A stretch of 64,000 bases of DNA. Source: Pseudomonas sp. ANT_H12B (GTDB lineage: Bacteria > Pseudomonadota > Gammaproteobacteria > Pseudomonadales > Pseudomonadaceae). A model generated the notes under the pieces. It ran no database searches and was not told where the DNA came from. It saw only the letters and a list, made by a program, of their open reading frames with translations. The position numbers and the translations under genes are program-made. The stretch lies in the NCBI RefSeq assembly GCF_008369325.1, contig NZ_VOBI01000008.1, forward strand, positions 62,001 through 126,000, written 5' to 3'. How positions within the stretch are numbered: position 1 is the stretch's first letter; each line of letters opens with the position of its first letter. Shown here one piece after another: positions 1 through 9,100 of the stretch.

Positions 1-776
1 TACCGGGCAAGGAAGAGTTCTTCGAAACCCTGCGTTACTTCAACCGCAAACTGCAAACGACCAACGTCGAGGTTCGCCTGAACACCCGCGTCGACGTGGC
101 GCAACTGGTAGAAGGCGGCTATGACGAGATCATTCTCGCCACTGGCATTGCCCCAAGAACCCCGGTGATTCCAGGCATCGAGAACGCCAAGGTACTGAGT
201 TACCTGGACGTGATCCTCGAGCGCAAACCGGTGGGCAAGCGTGTCGCGGTGATCGGCGCCGGAGGTATCGGTTTCGATGTGTCGGAGTTTTTGGTTCACC
301 AAGGGGTTGCCACCAGCCTGGACCGCGCAGCGTTCTGGAAGGAGTGGGGCATCGATACGCATCTGCAAGCGCGTGGCGGTGTTGCCGGCATCAAGGCTGA
401 GCCGCATGCACCGGCCCGCGAGGTGTTCCTGCTGCAACGCAAGAAGTCCAAGGTCGGCGACGGCCTGGGCAAGACCACTGGCTGGATTCACCGCACCGGT
501 CTGAAAAACAAGCAGGTACAGATGCTCAACAGCGTCGAGTACCTGAAGATTGACGACGAAGGTCTGCACATCCGCATCGGCGAAACCGGCGAGCCGCAGG
601 TGCTGCCGGTGGACAACATCGTGATCTGCGCCGGGCAGGATCCGCTGCGTGAATTGCAGGTCGGTCTGACGGCGGCGGGGCAGAACGTGCATTTGATTGG
701 CGGTGCGGACGTGGCGGCTGAATTGGATGCGAAGCGGGCGATCAATCAGGGATCGCGTTTGGCTGCCGAACTGTAA
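1..776 (+). CDS. fadH: 2,4-dienoyl-CoA reductase (FadH), C-terminal part
   Basis: The reading frame is open from base 3 and runs off the left edge, so about 257 C-terminal residues of a roughly 670-residue enzyme are visible. The family reduces 2,4-dienoyl-CoA with NADPH during beta-oxidation of polyunsaturated fatty acids, using FMN, FAD and a 4Fe-4S cluster. Visible here are the pyridine-nucleotide fold with the GAGGIGFDVSEFL turn, the segment HEIILATG-like DEIILATGIAPRTP, and the terminal FAD-contacting stretch LIGGADVAAELDAKRAIN that is usual for FadH. The FMN barrel and cluster cysteines lie outside the window. Internal ATG or GTG codons are not the start. Very likely FadH; a related flavin oxidoreductase of the same architecture is the only alternative. 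Confidence 0.9.
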   Translation, partial: PGKEEFFETLRYFNRKLQTTNVEVRLNTRVDVAQLVEGGYDEIILATGIAPRTPVIPGIENAKVLSYLDVILERKPVGKRVAVIGAGGIGFDVSEFLVHQGVATSLDRAAFWKEWGIDTHLQARGGVAGIKAEPHAPAREVFLLQRKKSKVGDGLGKTTGWIHRTGLKNKQVQMLNSVEYLKIDDEGLHIRIGETGEPQVLPVDNIVICAGQDPLRELQVGLTAAGQNVHLIGGADVAAELDAKRAINQGSRLAAEL

Positions 777-801
777 TTCGAAGGTCGAGCGTGCCAATGG
801 C

Positions 802-900
802 TTTCGCGGGCAAGCCCGCTCCCACAGGTTCTATGTTGTTCATGCATTTTGTGAACGACGCAAAACCACGGTGGGAGCGGGCTTGCCCGCGATAGCGTCC
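802..900. repeat. REPIN: inverted pair of REP palindromes
   Basis: Two Pseudomonas REP cores in inverted orientation, TCGCGGGCAAGCCCGCTCCC at 804-823 and its reverse complement around 872-892, separated by about 45 bases of spacer. They lie between fadH and the next gene and could fold into a long hairpin. The same core recurs many times in the window. Confidence 0.9.
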
Positions 901-914
901 TCAAGGCTGCTAAG

Positions 915-1862
915 ATGCTGGCTCTTTACCCAGAGCCGGCATCGATGCTTCTCCCTCCCAGCGACTGGCTACCCCAAGCCCCCCTTGAACCTCTTCTTCT
1001 TGACTGGCTCATTAGCGCCGGCATCGAAGTCGCGATCCTGCGTCTGGATCAGATCGACCCGCTGATCAGCGGCAACAAGTGGTTCAAACTCATCGAACAC
1101 CTCAAGGCCGCTGATCTCGCCGGTGCCGAAGGCATCATCAGCCTGGGTGGGGCTCACTCCAATCATCTGCATGCACTGGCTGCCGCGGGCAAACGGTTCG
1201 GTTTCACCACCGTCGGCCTGTTGCGCGGTCATCTGCAAGACACCCCGACGGTGAAGGACTTGCAGGCATTCGGCATGCAGCTGCATTGGTTGGGTTATGG
1301 CGGTTATCGCGCGCGGCACGAGGCGGGTTTCTGGCAGCCGTGGCAAACCCGATACCCGACGTTGCAACCGGTGCCTGAAGGCGGAGGCGGACTGCGTGGA
1401 GCACGCGGCTGCATGCAGCTCAAGGATCAGATTGTTGAGCAACTGAGCACGCTGGGTTGGAATGACTACGAAGGCTGGTGGCTGGCCTGCGGAACGGGTA
1501 CGACCCTGGCCGGCCTGGTAATGGCCGAGGGGGGTGAACATCCGGTGTATGGGGCATTGGCGGTGCCGGACGATCATGGCGTGGCACAGCAAGTCGAGAG
1601 GATTGTTCAGGAGGCGGGATTGGCCGATCCGGCTTATGAACTGTTCGACGCCAGCCGTGGAGGCTTTGCCAAGGTTGACCCGCTGTTGCTCGAGTTCATC
1701 GAACAGACCGAGCAAGACATCGGCATTCCCCTGGAGCCGCTGTATACCGGCAAAGCGCTGTTGGCGCTCAAGCAGCAAGTCGAAAGCGCAAGATTTGCCC
1801 CGGGAACGCGCCTGATCTTCATCCACACCGGCGGCTTGCAGGGCCGCCGGGGTTTCCAATGA
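915..1862 (+). CDS. D-cysteine desulfhydrase / ACC deaminase-family PLP enzyme
   Basis: A 315-residue fold-type II PLP enzyme of the D-cysteine desulfhydrase / 1-aminocyclopropane-1-carboxylate deaminase family, cytoplasmic. The PLP lysine is K55 in SGNKWFKL, followed by the SLGGAHSNHLHALA loop that binds substrate and cofactor; the glycine-rich GTGTTLAG near residue 195 should bind the PLP phosphate. Likely reaction: D-cysteine (or a related D-amino acid) to pyruvate, ammonia and sulfide. True ACC deaminase needs specific active-site residues that cannot be assigned safely here. The ATG at 915 has AAGG upstream; an in-frame ATG at 945 is a possible shorter start. It stands alone between a REPIN and a convergent cytochrome gene. 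Confidence 0.8.
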   Translation: MLALYPEPASMLLPPSDWLPQAPLEPLLLDWLISAGIEVAILRLDQIDPLISGNKWFKLIEHLKAADLAGAEGIISLGGAHSNHLHALAAAGKRFGFTTVGLLRGHLQDTPTVKDLQAFGMQLHWLGYGGYRARHEAGFWQPWQTRYPTLQPVPEGGGGLRGARGCMQLKDQIVEQLSTLGWNDYEGWWLACGTGTTLAGLVMAEGGEHPVYGALAVPDDHGVAQQVERIVQEAGLADPAYELFDASRGGFAKVDPLLLEFIEQTEQDIGIPLEPLYTGKALLALKQQVESARFAPGTRLIFIHTGGLQGRRGFQ

Positions 1863-1904
1863 ACAGGGTGATGCTACGGATCGCAATTACCAGGACACCG
1901 AAGG

Positions 1905-2453
1905 TCAGCCGCGTTTGGGCATCATCCGCAGCAAGGTGTTATCGCCGACCACGTAATGGTGATAAATCCCTGCCACAGCGTGCAGACCCACAAGCCAGTA
2001 ACCGATTGTGCCGCCGAGTTCATGCCAGCCTTGAATCTGCTTGGCCAGCGACTTGTCTTCCGCAACCAGCAACGGCAGATCGAAACCGTAGAACATCACT
2101 TGATGGCCCTTGGCGCTGGTGACAAGCCAGCCCAGAATCGGCATGGCGATCATGAAAATGTACAGCGCCCAATGCATCAATTTGGCCAGCACGGTTTGCC
2201 AGTGAGGCGAGGCCGGGAAGATTTGCGGTGCCGGGCCCAGGCTGCGAGCGAACAGCCGTAGCCATACCAACACGAACACCGTCAAACCCAGCATAAAGTG
2301 CGATTCGGTGATCAGCGTCCGGCCGCCACTGCCTTTTGGAAAGATCCCGCGAAATTCGATACATGCGTACACCAGCGCCAGCAGGACCAGCATCAACCAA
2401 TGCAGCGCGATCGAGACAGTGCTGTAGCGTGAGTCGGAATTCTTCCAGGGCAT
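1905..2453 (-). CDS. Cytochrome b561 family protein
   Basis: A 182-residue membrane protein of the bacterial cytochrome b561 (YodB-like) family: four hydrophobic helices carrying two b-type hemes. Candidate heme histidines are H18 (in IALHWLM), H52 (ESHFM), H94 (LMHW), H144 (GWHELGG) and H158 (GLHAVAG). Such proteins move electrons between the quinone pool and periplasmic or membrane partners. It is convergent with the desulfhydrase gene, with only about 40 bases between the stop codons, and is transcribed away from the repeat-protein gene. A second, different b561 is at 26118-26663. Confidence 0.9.
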   Translation of the reverse strand: MPWKNSDSRYSTVSIALHWLMLVLLALVYACIEFRGIFPKGSGGRTLITESHFMLGLTVFVLVWLRLFARSLGPAPQIFPASPHWQTVLAKLMHWALYIFMIAMPILGWLVTSAKGHQVMFYGFDLPLLVAEDKSLAKQIQGWHELGGTIGYWLVGLHAVAGIYHHYVVGDNTLLRMMPKRG

Positions 2454-2779
2454 ACGCTGTTCCTCATGATTCAGGTCCGAGCTGTCGTTCTTGTGCGACG
2501 TCGTGTTGTAACTGTAATCCTGTTTTGCCGAATTCGCCTGAATCCGTTTAGAGTTTTTCAGCCTCCTGAGGGTTTTATGAGTAATTGTTTTTGCAGGGTG
2601 TTGACTGAACGTTGATAAGTGTCGGGAGAGAGTTGAAGTTGTTCATGTCTTGAATTGCTTGTGGTTTTGCAATTTTGGCCTCGCTATATACTCTGCTGGT
2701 AAGCCCTCGCTATGTTTAGGTAAAACAAGAATGGCGTTGGTTTAAGTTAATGCTTTTAATTATTTGACTGGAGAAGTTC
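2454..2779. other. Intergenic region with a candidate promoter for the repeat-protein gene
   Basis: This stretch is clearly more AT-rich than its flanks. No coding frame is convincing. A candidate sigma-70 minus-10 is TATACT at 2687-2692, with a weak minus-35-like TTTTGC 16 bases upstream, which would give a leader of about 80 bases before the ATG at 2780. A good ribosome-binding site, CTGGAG, sits at 2768-2773. Nothing else stands out. Confidence 0.35.
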
Positions 2780-3391
2780 ATGAAAGGATTCATCTTTACC
2801 CAATCGCAACAACTCGGCCCGGCAAAGAAACTCATGGCTGTCAAACCGCCTGGGTCTAAACCAAAACCCAAGCCGACGCCTAAACCCGCGCCGAAACCGC
2901 TACCCAAACCAGCTCCGAAACCGCTGCCAAAACCAACGCCCAAGCCGGTGCCAAAGCCAGCCCCCAAGCCAGCTCCCAAGCCTGTACAAAAACCAGGAGT
3001 GTCTCCAAAGCCTGCCCCGAAGCCAACGCCCAGGCCGAACCCGAGGCCCCCAATGCCTTGGCCTTCCTTTAACGTCACCCTTGATCCATTGGGTTGGTAC
3101 AACTTGCTGAATACGCCCGGTCGAATCCGCAATGCAGACGGCGCAAGCCAGCTGCCGGATGGCAGTGAAATCAGTGCAGATGAGCAGTCGGTGAAACGCC
3201 CTGACGGCATTGTGCAATATGCTGACGGCAGGGTGGGTTACCCTGATGGCCGTATCGAATGGCCGGACGGTACTGTTGAATATCTGGATGGTCGTATTGT
3301 CTGGAAAGATGGAACGGAGCGTCTTGCGGACGGCAATACCCGATATCCCGACGGCGTCATTATTGATGCCGACGGTAATCAGATCAACTAA
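2780..3391 (+). CDS. Lys-Pro-rich protein with exact Asp-Gly heptad repeats
   Basis: A 203-residue protein of unknown function and unusual make-up. Residues 22-92 are an almost uninterrupted run of Lys-Pro-X-Pro units, expected to form a stiff, strongly positive polyproline rod. Residues 120-199 are tandem repeats: Asp-Gly pairs at 142, 149, 156, 163, 170, 177, 184, 191 and 198, exactly seven residues apart, with degenerate units at 120, 127 and 134. The consensus is D-G-(R/T)-hydrophobic-x-(Y/W)-P. No signal peptide or membrane segment is seen at the N terminus ([11 protein letters not shown]). The alternating hydrophobic and polar pattern with DG turns suggests a free-standing beta sheet, reminiscent of the G-box of TCP10/CPAP proteins (inference only). 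Good ribosome-binding site; gene stands alone. Confidence 0.75.
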   Translation: MKGFIFTQSQQLGPAKKLMAVKPPGSKPKPKPTPKPAPKPLPKPAPKPLPKPTPKPVPKPAPKPAPKPVQKPGVSPKPAPKPTPRPNPRPPMPWPSFNVTLDPLGWYNLLNTPGRIRNADGASQLPDGSEISADEQSVKRPDGIVQYADGRVGYPDGRIEWPDGTVEYLDGRIVWKDGTERLADGNTRYPDGVIIDADGNQIN

Positions 3392-3470
3392 GAAAAGTAT
3401 CTGTTGATTTGAAGTGAAGGGTGAGTCAAAGGAAGTTGCGAACGTTGTTCAAAACTTTTTTTGTTGCCAA

Positions 3471-3504
3471 CAATGCCGCGGCGCTATAAGACGTCGCGGC
3501 ATTG
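3471..3504. terminator. Hairpin between convergent genes
   Basis: Arms CAATGCCGCG (3471-3480) and CGCGGCATTG (3495-3504) with a 14-base loop, located between the convergent repeat-protein gene and phnX. It has no clear U-tract on either strand, although A- and T-runs lie at about 3450-3461. It is likely a bidirectional terminator. Confidence 0.45.
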
Positions 3505-3511
3505 CTATGTC

Positions 3512-4339
3512 TTAGAACCCCTGCGGCATTTCACCATTGGCCAGACGCTTGTTGATATCAGCGATCACTTCCGGCAAATCGGTGATGGTGTCGATCATGT
3601 AGTGCGGGCGCGAGCCTTCGAACATTGCGTGAATGCGCTTGCGTTCGCTGGCCAGTGTGTCGCTGCTGAGGGCGCGATAACCTTCGTAGTCCAGACCCAG
3701 CGCGTTACCCGAGCAGATCAGCGCCACGGTCCACATGCCGGCGCGGCGGCCTTCGAGAATGCCCGGTACCGTGTCGTCGATTTTCACGCAGGCCGCGACA
3801 TCGTCGATGCCCAGGGCAATCACATTGGCCAGGGCCTGTGCCGGCCATGGGCGGCCGTTGGGCACTTCGTCGGTGGCGACCACATGATCGGCGACGTAAC
3901 CGTTGGTGGCCGCCAGCTCGACCACTTTGTCCATGACCTGTTTCGGGTAGCCGGAGCAGGAGCCGATCTTGATCCCTTGCTGACGCAGGGTGGCGATGGT
4001 GTCCAGGGCGCCCGGAATCAGTGCCGAGTGCTCGGCGATTTTCTCGATCTGCAACGGCATGAAGCGTTTGTAGATGGCGGTGACGTCATCGTCGGTCGGC
4101 GTGCGGCCGAATGCTTTGCGGTAACGTTCGGCGACTTGCGGTTGATCGCACAGGGTGCGGATGTGATCCCACTTGCCCATGCCCATCGGCCCGCGTGCTT
4201 CTTCGATGGACACCTGAACGTCGAACTCGGCGAAGGCTTCGACAAAAATCTGCGTGGGGGCGAAGGAGCCGAAATCGACTACGGTGCCGGCCCAGTCGAG
4301 GATGGCGGCTTGCAGTTTGGTTGGGTTGCTGTAGTTCAT
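3512..4339 (-). CDS. phnX: Phosphonoacetaldehyde hydrolase (phosphonatase)
   Basis: 275 residues, the usual length. PhnX is a HAD-superfamily enzyme that cleaves the C-P bond of phosphonoacetaldehyde to acetaldehyde and phosphate, the last step of the AEP phosphonatase route. The HAD motif I is ILDWAGT with nucleophile D15. The characteristic Schiff-base lysine of the cap is K56 in [10 protein letters not shown]. Later HAD signatures include GSCSGYP (motif II) and KIDDTVPGI (motif IV, with the paired aspartates). It lies downstream of phnW on the same strand, but a REPIN fills the 150-base gap, so expression may be partly uncoupled. Confidence 0.96.
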   Translation of the reverse strand: MNYSNPTKLQAAILDWAGTVVDFGSFAPTQIFVEAFAEFDVQVSIEEARGPMGMGKWDHIRTLCDQPQVAERYRKAFGRTPTDDDVTAIYKRFMPLQIEKIAEHSALIPGALDTIATLRQQGIKIGSCSGYPKQVMDKVVELAATNGYVADHVVATDEVPNGRPWPAQALANVIALGIDDVAACVKIDDTVPGILEGRRAGMWTVALICSGNALGLDYEGYRALSSDTLASERKRIHAMFEGSRPHYMIDTITDLPEVIADINKRLANGEMPQGF

Positions 4340-4386
4340 GGCGAATAATTTCCTGTAAGAACGAGCTATTCGGAGTTCGGCTTTTC

Positions 4387-4482
4387 TGTGGGAGCGAGCT
4401 TGCTCGCGATGAGGCCCTGTCTCGACATCAATGGTGAATGTCAGGCCGCTTTCGCGGGCAAGCCCGCTCCCACAGGGGATTG
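4387..4482. repeat. REPIN between phnW and phnX
   Basis: Inverted REP cores CTGTGGGAGCGAGCTTGCTC at 4386-4405 and TTCGCGGGCAAGCCCGCTCC at 4451-4470, ending in CCACAGGGG. The element interrupts the phnW-phnX transcription unit and could cause partial termination or stabilise the upstream mRNA. Confidence 0.9.
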
Positions 4483-4491
4483 CGGTGTGTT

Positions 4492-5601
4492 TTAGATCTC
4501 TAACACTTCCATTTCCTGCAACACCTCGGCGACCGCCGCCACGGCCGCGTGCATCTCGGCCTGGTTGACGTGGCCGATGCAGCCGACGCGGAAGGTTTCG
4601 ACCTGGGTCAATTTGCCGGGGTAGAGGATGAAACCCTTGGCCTTGACGCGTTCGTAGAATTCCTTGAATTGGTAACGCGGATCTTTCGGCGCATGGAAAG
4701 TGACGATGATCGGCGCCTGGATTGCGGCGGGCAGGAAGCTGCGCAGTCCCAGTTTGGCCATGTCATCGAGCAGCACCTGGCAGTTGTTGGCATAGCGCTG
4801 ATGCCGCGCGGGCAAACCACCTTCTTCGTTGTATTGCAGCAGCGCTTCGTGCAACGCGGCGACCACGTGGGTCGGCGGCGTGAAGCGCCATTGGCCGGTC
4901 TTGGCCATGTAGGTGTGCTGGTCGAACAAATCCATCGCCAGCGAATGCGAGTTGCCGGCGGCATTGGCCAGCGCTTCTTTGCGGGCGAAGACGAAACCCA
5001 TTCCCGGCACACCTTCCAGGCATTTGCCCGAAGCGGCGATCAATGCGTCGAACGGTACCTGCTGTGCGTCGATCGGCAGGGCGCCAAAGGAGCTCATGGC
5101 GTCGATGATCAGGCGTTTGCCGTGTTGTGCAATGACGTGGGCAATTTCCGGCAGCGGGTTGAGGATGCCGGTGCTGGTTTCGCAGTGAATCAACGCGATG
5201 TGAGTGATGCTGGCGTCGGCGCGCAGCAGACGGTCAACATCGGCAGCGGTGGTCGGTTCGTCTTCGGCGGTTTCAAAGGTGCTGAATGGGCGGCCGAGCA
5301 CTTCACAGATTTTCGCCAGGCGTTTGCCGTAAGCGCCGTTGATCAGCACCAGGACTTTGCCGTCCCGGGGCACCAGTGTGCCGATAGCCGCTTCGACCGC
5401 GAAGGTGCCGCTGCCTTGCAGAGGTACGCAGTGGTGAGTGTCGCCACCATTGATGATCGTCAGCAGTTGCTCGCAGAGGCTGGCGGTCAGTTGGTTGAAG
5501 CGGTCATCCCATGAACCCCAGTCGACCATCATGGCCTGACGGGTGCGGGCCGACGTCGTCAACGGGCCGGGGGTGAGCAGGATGGGTTCGGCAGTACTCA
5601 T
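4492..5601 (-). CDS. phnW: 2-aminoethylphosphonate-pyruvate transaminase
   Basis: 369 residues, the typical length. PhnW is a class V PLP aminotransferase that transfers the amino group of AEP to pyruvate, giving phosphonoacetaldehyde and alanine. The N-terminal [10 protein letters not shown] motif, D167 in [11 protein letters not shown] (pyridine-nitrogen contact) and PLP lysine K193 in [12 protein letters not shown] are all present. It is transcribed first in the phnW-phnX unit and divergently from a LysR gene; the 109-base gap should hold both promoters and the regulator sites. Confidence 0.96.
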   Translation of the reverse strand: MSTAEPILLTPGPLTTSARTRQAMMVDWGSWDDRFNQLTASLCEQLLTIINGGDTHHCVPLQGSGTFAVEAAIGTLVPRDGKVLVLINGAYGKRLAKICEVLGRPFSTFETAEDEPTTAADVDRLLRADASITHIALIHCETSTGILNPLPEIAHVIAQHGKRLIIDAMSSFGALPIDAQQVPFDALIAASGKCLEGVPGMGFVFARKEALANAAGNSHSLAMDLFDQHTYMAKTGQWRFTPPTHVVAALHEALLQYNEEGGLPARHQRYANNCQVLLDDMAKLGLRSFLPAAIQAPIIVTFHAPKDPRYQFKEFYERVKAKGFILYPGKLTQVETFRVGCIGHVNQAEMHAAVAAVAEVLQEMEVLEI

Positions 5602-5648
5602 TCTCGTGTCCTCGCAATCGATGGGATGAAGCTACGGGACATAAATTG

Positions 5649-5675
5649 CAATTTGCCGTTCTATCAATCAAATTG
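5649..5675. promoter_or_regulatory. Inverted repeat in the phnW/lysR divergent promoter
   Basis: CAATTTG (5649-5655), 13 bases, CAAATTG (5669-5675), overlapping an ATTGCAAT palindrome at 5646-5653. It is AT-rich with T-N11-A geometry nearby, as expected for a LysR-type operator, and sits midway between the divergent starts. This is a sequence-pattern inference only. Confidence 0.5.
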
Positions 5676-5710
5676 TTTGTTGTTATGCCAGCCATCAGTG
5701 AGGGTTATTC

Positions 5711-6574
5711 ATGAACCTGTTCCAGCTCCGCGCCTTCGATGCCGTGGCCCGCGAGGGCAGCTTCACCCGGGCCGCCGCGCGGCTGTTCATCAGCCAACCG
5801 GCGGTCACCGGGCACATCAAGGCGCTGGAGGAGCATTACCAGATCACCTTGTTACGCCGTACTGCGCGACGGGTGGAGCTGACGGAAGAGGGCACCAAAC
5901 TGGCGGCGATCACCCGCGCGATGTTCGGCTTGGCCGAGGAAGCGCAGGTGATGCTGGAGGCCAACCGACAGTTGTTGACCGGGCGCCTGGAAGTGGCGGC
6001 GGACGGGCCGCACATGGTGATGCCGATGCTGGCCAGTCTGCGGGCGCGGTATCCGGGGATTACTGTGAATTTGCGCTTGGGTAATGCCCAGGAAACGCTG
6101 GCGGCGTTGTTGTCCGAGCACGCCGACGTGGCGGTGCTGACCGAGGTCGAGCCACGTAAAGGGCTGCATTTGCAGGCGCTGAGCGAATCGCGGATTTGCG
6201 CGCTGGTGCCCGATGGTCATCCGTGGGCGCAGAAGTCGAAGGGGGTTCAGCTCAAGGAACTGGATCAGGTGATCATGGTGTTGCGTGAGCCGAGTTCGAT
6301 CACCCGACGTACCTTCGACGAGGCCTGCGCGGCGGCGTTGGTCAATCCACGGGTGTTGCTGGAGCTGGACAGTCGTGAGGCGGTCACCGAAGCCGTCGCC
6401 GCAGAGTTGGGGGTGGGCGTGGTGTCTTCAGTGGAAGTCAGCCATGACCCGAGGGTGATTGCGGTGCCGATTATTGGTGAGGGATTGGTCAACCGGCACA
6501 TGATTGGCTGCATGGTACGGCGGCGGGATTTGCGCTTGATACAGGCGTTTTTTGATTTGGCGCCTGCCAGGTAG
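5711..6574 (+). CDS. LysR-family regulator next to phnWX
   Basis: 287 residues. The N-terminal winged helix-turn-helix is clear (FDAVAREGSFTRAAARLFISQP then VTGHIKALE), followed by a periplasmic-binding-protein-like effector domain from about residue 90. Its divergent position against phnW argues that it activates phnWX in response to AEP or a breakdown product, as described for LysR regulators of phosphonatase operons that work independently of phosphate starvation. Target and inducer are inferred from position. It converges with a second LysR gene across a REP palindrome. Confidence 0.88.
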   Translation: MNLFQLRAFDAVAREGSFTRAAARLFISQPAVTGHIKALEEHYQITLLRRTARRVELTEEGTKLAAITRAMFGLAEEAQVMLEANRQLLTGRLEVAADGPHMVMPMLASLRARYPGITVNLRLGNAQETLAALLSEHADVAVLTEVEPRKGLHLQALSESRICALVPDGHPWAQKSKGVQLKELDQVIMVLREPSSITRRTFDEACAAALVNPRVLLELDSREAVTEAVAAELGVGVVSSVEVSHDPRVIAVPIIGEGLVNRHMIGCMVRRRDLRLIQAFFDLAPAR

Positions 6575-6586
6575 ACCGCGGCGCGG

Positions 6587-6610
6587 CCATCGCGGGCTTG
6601 CCCGCGATGG
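6587..6610. repeat. Single REP palindrome between convergent lysR genes
   Basis: A 10-bp perfect stem, CCATCGCGGG / CCCGCGATGG, with loop CTTG, preceded and followed by GG and CC bases that extend it. It occupies the 48-base gap between two convergent stop codons and probably doubles as a bidirectional terminator. Confidence 0.85.
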
Positions 6611-6622
6611 GGCCTGTCCTGC

Positions 6623-7495
6623 TTACGCCAGACTCTCGCGAACCATCTCCAGGAACGTCGCCACCACCCGCCGCGAACTCTGCTCGCGCAAGCACACCAA
6701 TGTTTCGGTCAATCGCCGCTTGCAGTCGGTAATCGGCAACGCACAAACGCGCGAATCCGCACCGAACTCGGCGGCCGACACCACACCCACACCAATCCCC
6801 ACCACCACCGCTTCACGCGCCGCTTCCCGGCCTTCGACCTGAATCGCCGGGCGGATGCGAAACCCTGCCTGAGCCATTTCTTCTTCCAGCGTCTGGCGCG
6901 TCACCGAGCCGATTTCCCGCAGCACCAGCGGCGTGTCGTCGAGGTCGGCCAGGCAGATGGACTCACGGTCGGCCCACGGGTGATTGCGCGAAACGAACGC
7001 CACCATCGGGTCGTTGCGCAACGGCAAGGAGATCAATCGCTCGTCGCTGACTTCGCGACCCAGCAACGCCAGATCGGCCTGATAGTTGAACAGGCGAAAC
7101 AGCGACTCGTCGGTATTACCGGTTTCGATTTTCACACTGATGCCGGGGTAGCGCTCACAGAACCGGGCGATCTGTGGCAGCACATGCACCGGCGCATCCA
7201 CCGCCAGAATCAGGCTGCCGGTCTGCAACGCCTGAGACTCCTGAAGCAGCTCCTGGGCCTCGGCTTCAATGACGAACAGCCGCTGCGTAATGCTTAACAA
7301 GCGCTCGCCCAAATCGGTCAGGCGCACCGAGCGTTTGTTACGGTGGAACAGCAGCACACCGAAACGCTCCTCAAGTTTGCGCACTTGGTCGGAAATCGCC
7401 GGTTGCGTGAGAAATAGCCGCTCAGCGGCTCTGGTGAAGCTTCCGTGGACGGCCACGGCGTGGAAGGCTTTGAGCTGGGCGTGAGAAACCGACAT
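6623..7495 (-). CDS. LysR-family regulator divergent from an OPA-type MFS transporter
   Basis: 290 residues from the ATG at 7495, which has TGGAG at a proper distance; a TTG at 7513 is less likely. The HTH (AVAVHGSFTRAAERLFLTQPA, then VRKLEERFGV) resembles that of the first LysR gene, and the two proteins are probably related AEP-cluster regulators. The effector domain follows from about residue 85. Its likely target is the MFS-flavoprotein pair transcribed in the opposite direction, with an operator candidate at 7529-7549. Inducer unknown; an AEP-like aminophosphonate is a guess from context. Confidence 0.87.
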   Translation of the reverse strand: MSVSHAQLKAFHAVAVHGSFTRAAERLFLTQPAISDQVRKLEERFGVLLFHRNKRSVRLTDLGERLLSITQRLFVIEAEAQELLQESQALQTGSLILAVDAPVHVLPQIARFCERYPGISVKIETGNTDESLFRLFNYQADLALLGREVSDERLISLPLRNDPMVAFVSRNHPWADRESICLADLDDTPLVLREIGSVTRQTLEEEMAQAGFRIRPAIQVEGREAAREAVVVGIGVGVVSAAEFGADSRVCALPITDCKRRLTETLVCLREQSSRRVVATFLEMVRESLA

Positions 7496-7528
7496 CAAAA
7501 TCTCCAGTAACAAGCTGAGCTTATATTT

Positions 7529-7549
7529 GAAATACGATAAATCGATTTC
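7529..7549. promoter_or_regulatory. LysR box GAAAT-N11-ATTTC
   Basis: Perfect inverted repeat with 11-base spacing, fitting the T-N11-A rule, about 35 bases upstream of the second lysR start. It is the best operator candidate in the 269-base divergent region (7496-7764). The rest of that region shows no other strong signal apart from the ribosome-binding GAGG at 7750-7753. Confidence 0.55.
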
Positions 7550-7764
7550 ACTTATTAATCAGTAATTGTTTTTATCGGCGCAAGCCCCGGTAACTGGTCA
7601 GTCGAACAGCCTCGGTGGCCATGAGCCTGTGCGTGCAAATACAGGACTCATCTGACCGGTATCGCCTCAGGGAAGCAGCGATATCGAAGTGCTTTAACAA
7701 TAAAAAGACAGGCGTTATTTCTCAATTTCTGCCGGCACACTCACACCCTGAGGTCAGAACCACA

Positions 7765-9090
7765 ATGAATAAGCACATCGGCACCATCAAGCGTTGGCGC
7801 GTGCAGATCTTCGCCATTACCTGGCTCGCTTACGCCGCTTTTTACTTCACCCGCAAAGCCTTTTCCGTGGCAAAACTGGGGATCGCCGAAGACCCCACCT
7901 TCATGCTCGACAAAATGGCCATGGCCAACCTCGACGCCATCTACCTGGCCGCATACGCCATCGGGCAATTCACCTGGGGCATCCTTGCCGACCGCTTCGG
8001 CCCAAGGGTCGTGGTACTCGGCGGTTTGCTGATTTCCGCTGCGGCGGCGTTGGTGATGGGCAGCTTCGCGACGTTGCCGATCTTCGCCACCTGCATGTTG
8101 ATTCAGGGGTTGGCGCAGTCCACCGGCTGGTCGGGGTTGTGCAAGAACATCGGCAGTTTCTTTCCCGCCGAACAACGCGGGCGGGTGCTGGGATTATGGA
8201 GTTCGTGCTACGCCTTTGGTGGTCTGGTGGCGTCGCCGTTTGCTGGCTGGTGGGCTTACACGCTGATCGGTACCTGGCACGCGGCGTTCATCTCCAGTGC
8301 GGCAGTGGTCGGACTGGTGGCGGTGTTGTTTTTCATCTTTCAGCGCAATAAACCCGAGGACGTCGGCCTGCCAGCCGTGGAGCCCGAACCCGAATTGACC
8401 GCCGAAGAGGCTGATGCGCAAAGCAAGATCAGCGTTCTGGAGCCGTTGCGCGAAATTCTGCGTAACCGCACGGTGCTGGTACTGGGCCTGGCGTACTTTC
8501 TGCTGAAACCGGCGCGTTACGCGATTCTGCTATGGGGCCCGGTGATCGTCTTCGAACAAATGCCTTCGGTGGGCAAGGTCGGTGCGGCGATCATTCCAAC
8601 GGCGTTCGAACTGGCCGGGTTGCTCGGGCCGATTCTGCTCGGCCTGGCTTCGGACAAAGTCTTTGGCGCCCGGCGCATGCCGGCCTGTGTCCTCAGTCTG
8701 CTGGCGCTTACGGTGACCCTCGCGCTGTTCATGGCCGCCCTCAATACCGGCAGCGTGCTGCTGGTGGTCGCGCTGCTGTTTGTCATGGGCCTGACCCTCT
8801 ACGGGCCGGACTCGATGATCAGCGGCGCGGCAGCGATCGATTTCGGCACCGCCAAGGCCGGCGCTACAGCGGCGGGTTTCGTCAACGGTTGCGGTTCGGT
8901 CGGGGCGATTCTCGGCGGCTTGCTGCCGGGCTACTTCGACTCGGTGACCGTGTTCATCGTCTTCGCCGGCTGCGCGATGTTTTCAGCCCTGGTGCTGATC
9001 CCCCACTGGAACAGCCGCCCGGCTGGCCTGCGTCCTGATTGTGCGTTCGTGCCTAACCAGCCGATGAGCGTAAAACCCCTGCGTACCTGA
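7765..9090 (+). CDS. OPA-type MFS transporter, probable aminophosphonate uptake
   Basis: 441 residues from the ATG at 7765; the frame is open upstream to 7615, but that extension has no transporter character. Twelve hydrophobic segments are seen. The protein resembles the organophosphate:phosphate antiporter branch (GlpT/UhpT/PgtP): an early YFTRKAFSVAK segment with conserved basic residues, GQFTWGILADRFGPR, and QSTGWSGLCKNIGSFFPAEQRG. It is followed 10 bases later by the flavoprotein gene, so the two form an operon. From memory, an OPA-like MFS protein (AepP) has been linked to AEP uptake in pseudomonads; here the substrate is inferred from the phnWX context. Inner-membrane protein. Confidence 0.82.
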   Translation: MNKHIGTIKRWRVQIFAITWLAYAAFYFTRKAFSVAKLGIAEDPTFMLDKMAMANLDAIYLAAYAIGQFTWGILADRFGPRVVVLGGLLISAAAALVMGSFATLPIFATCMLIQGLAQSTGWSGLCKNIGSFFPAEQRGRVLGLWSSCYAFGGLVASPFAGWWAYTLIGTWHAAFISSAAVVGLVAVLFFIFQRNKPEDVGLPAVEPEPELTAEEADAQSKISVLEPLREILRNRTVLVLGLAYFLLKPARYAILLWGPVIVFEQMPSVGKVGAAIIPTAFELAGLLGPILLGLASDKVFGARRMPACVLSLLALTVTLALFMAALNTGSVLLVVALLFVMGLTLYGPDSMISGAAAIDFGTAKAGATAAGFVNGCGSVGAILGGLLPGYFDSVTVFIVFAGCAMFSALVLIPHWNSRPAGLRPDCAFVPNQPMSVKPLRT

Positions 9091-9100
9091 GGATTGCCCG

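Noticed and set aside
2840-3060. TonB-like protein, suggested by the Lys-Pro rod
   Set aside because: No N-terminal membrane anchor and no TonB C-terminal domain; the C-terminal part is DG heptads.
7615-7764. 50-residue N-terminal extension of the OPA-type transporter
   Set aside because: The extension has no transporter-like character, and the family start fits ATG 7765, which has a GAGG upstream.
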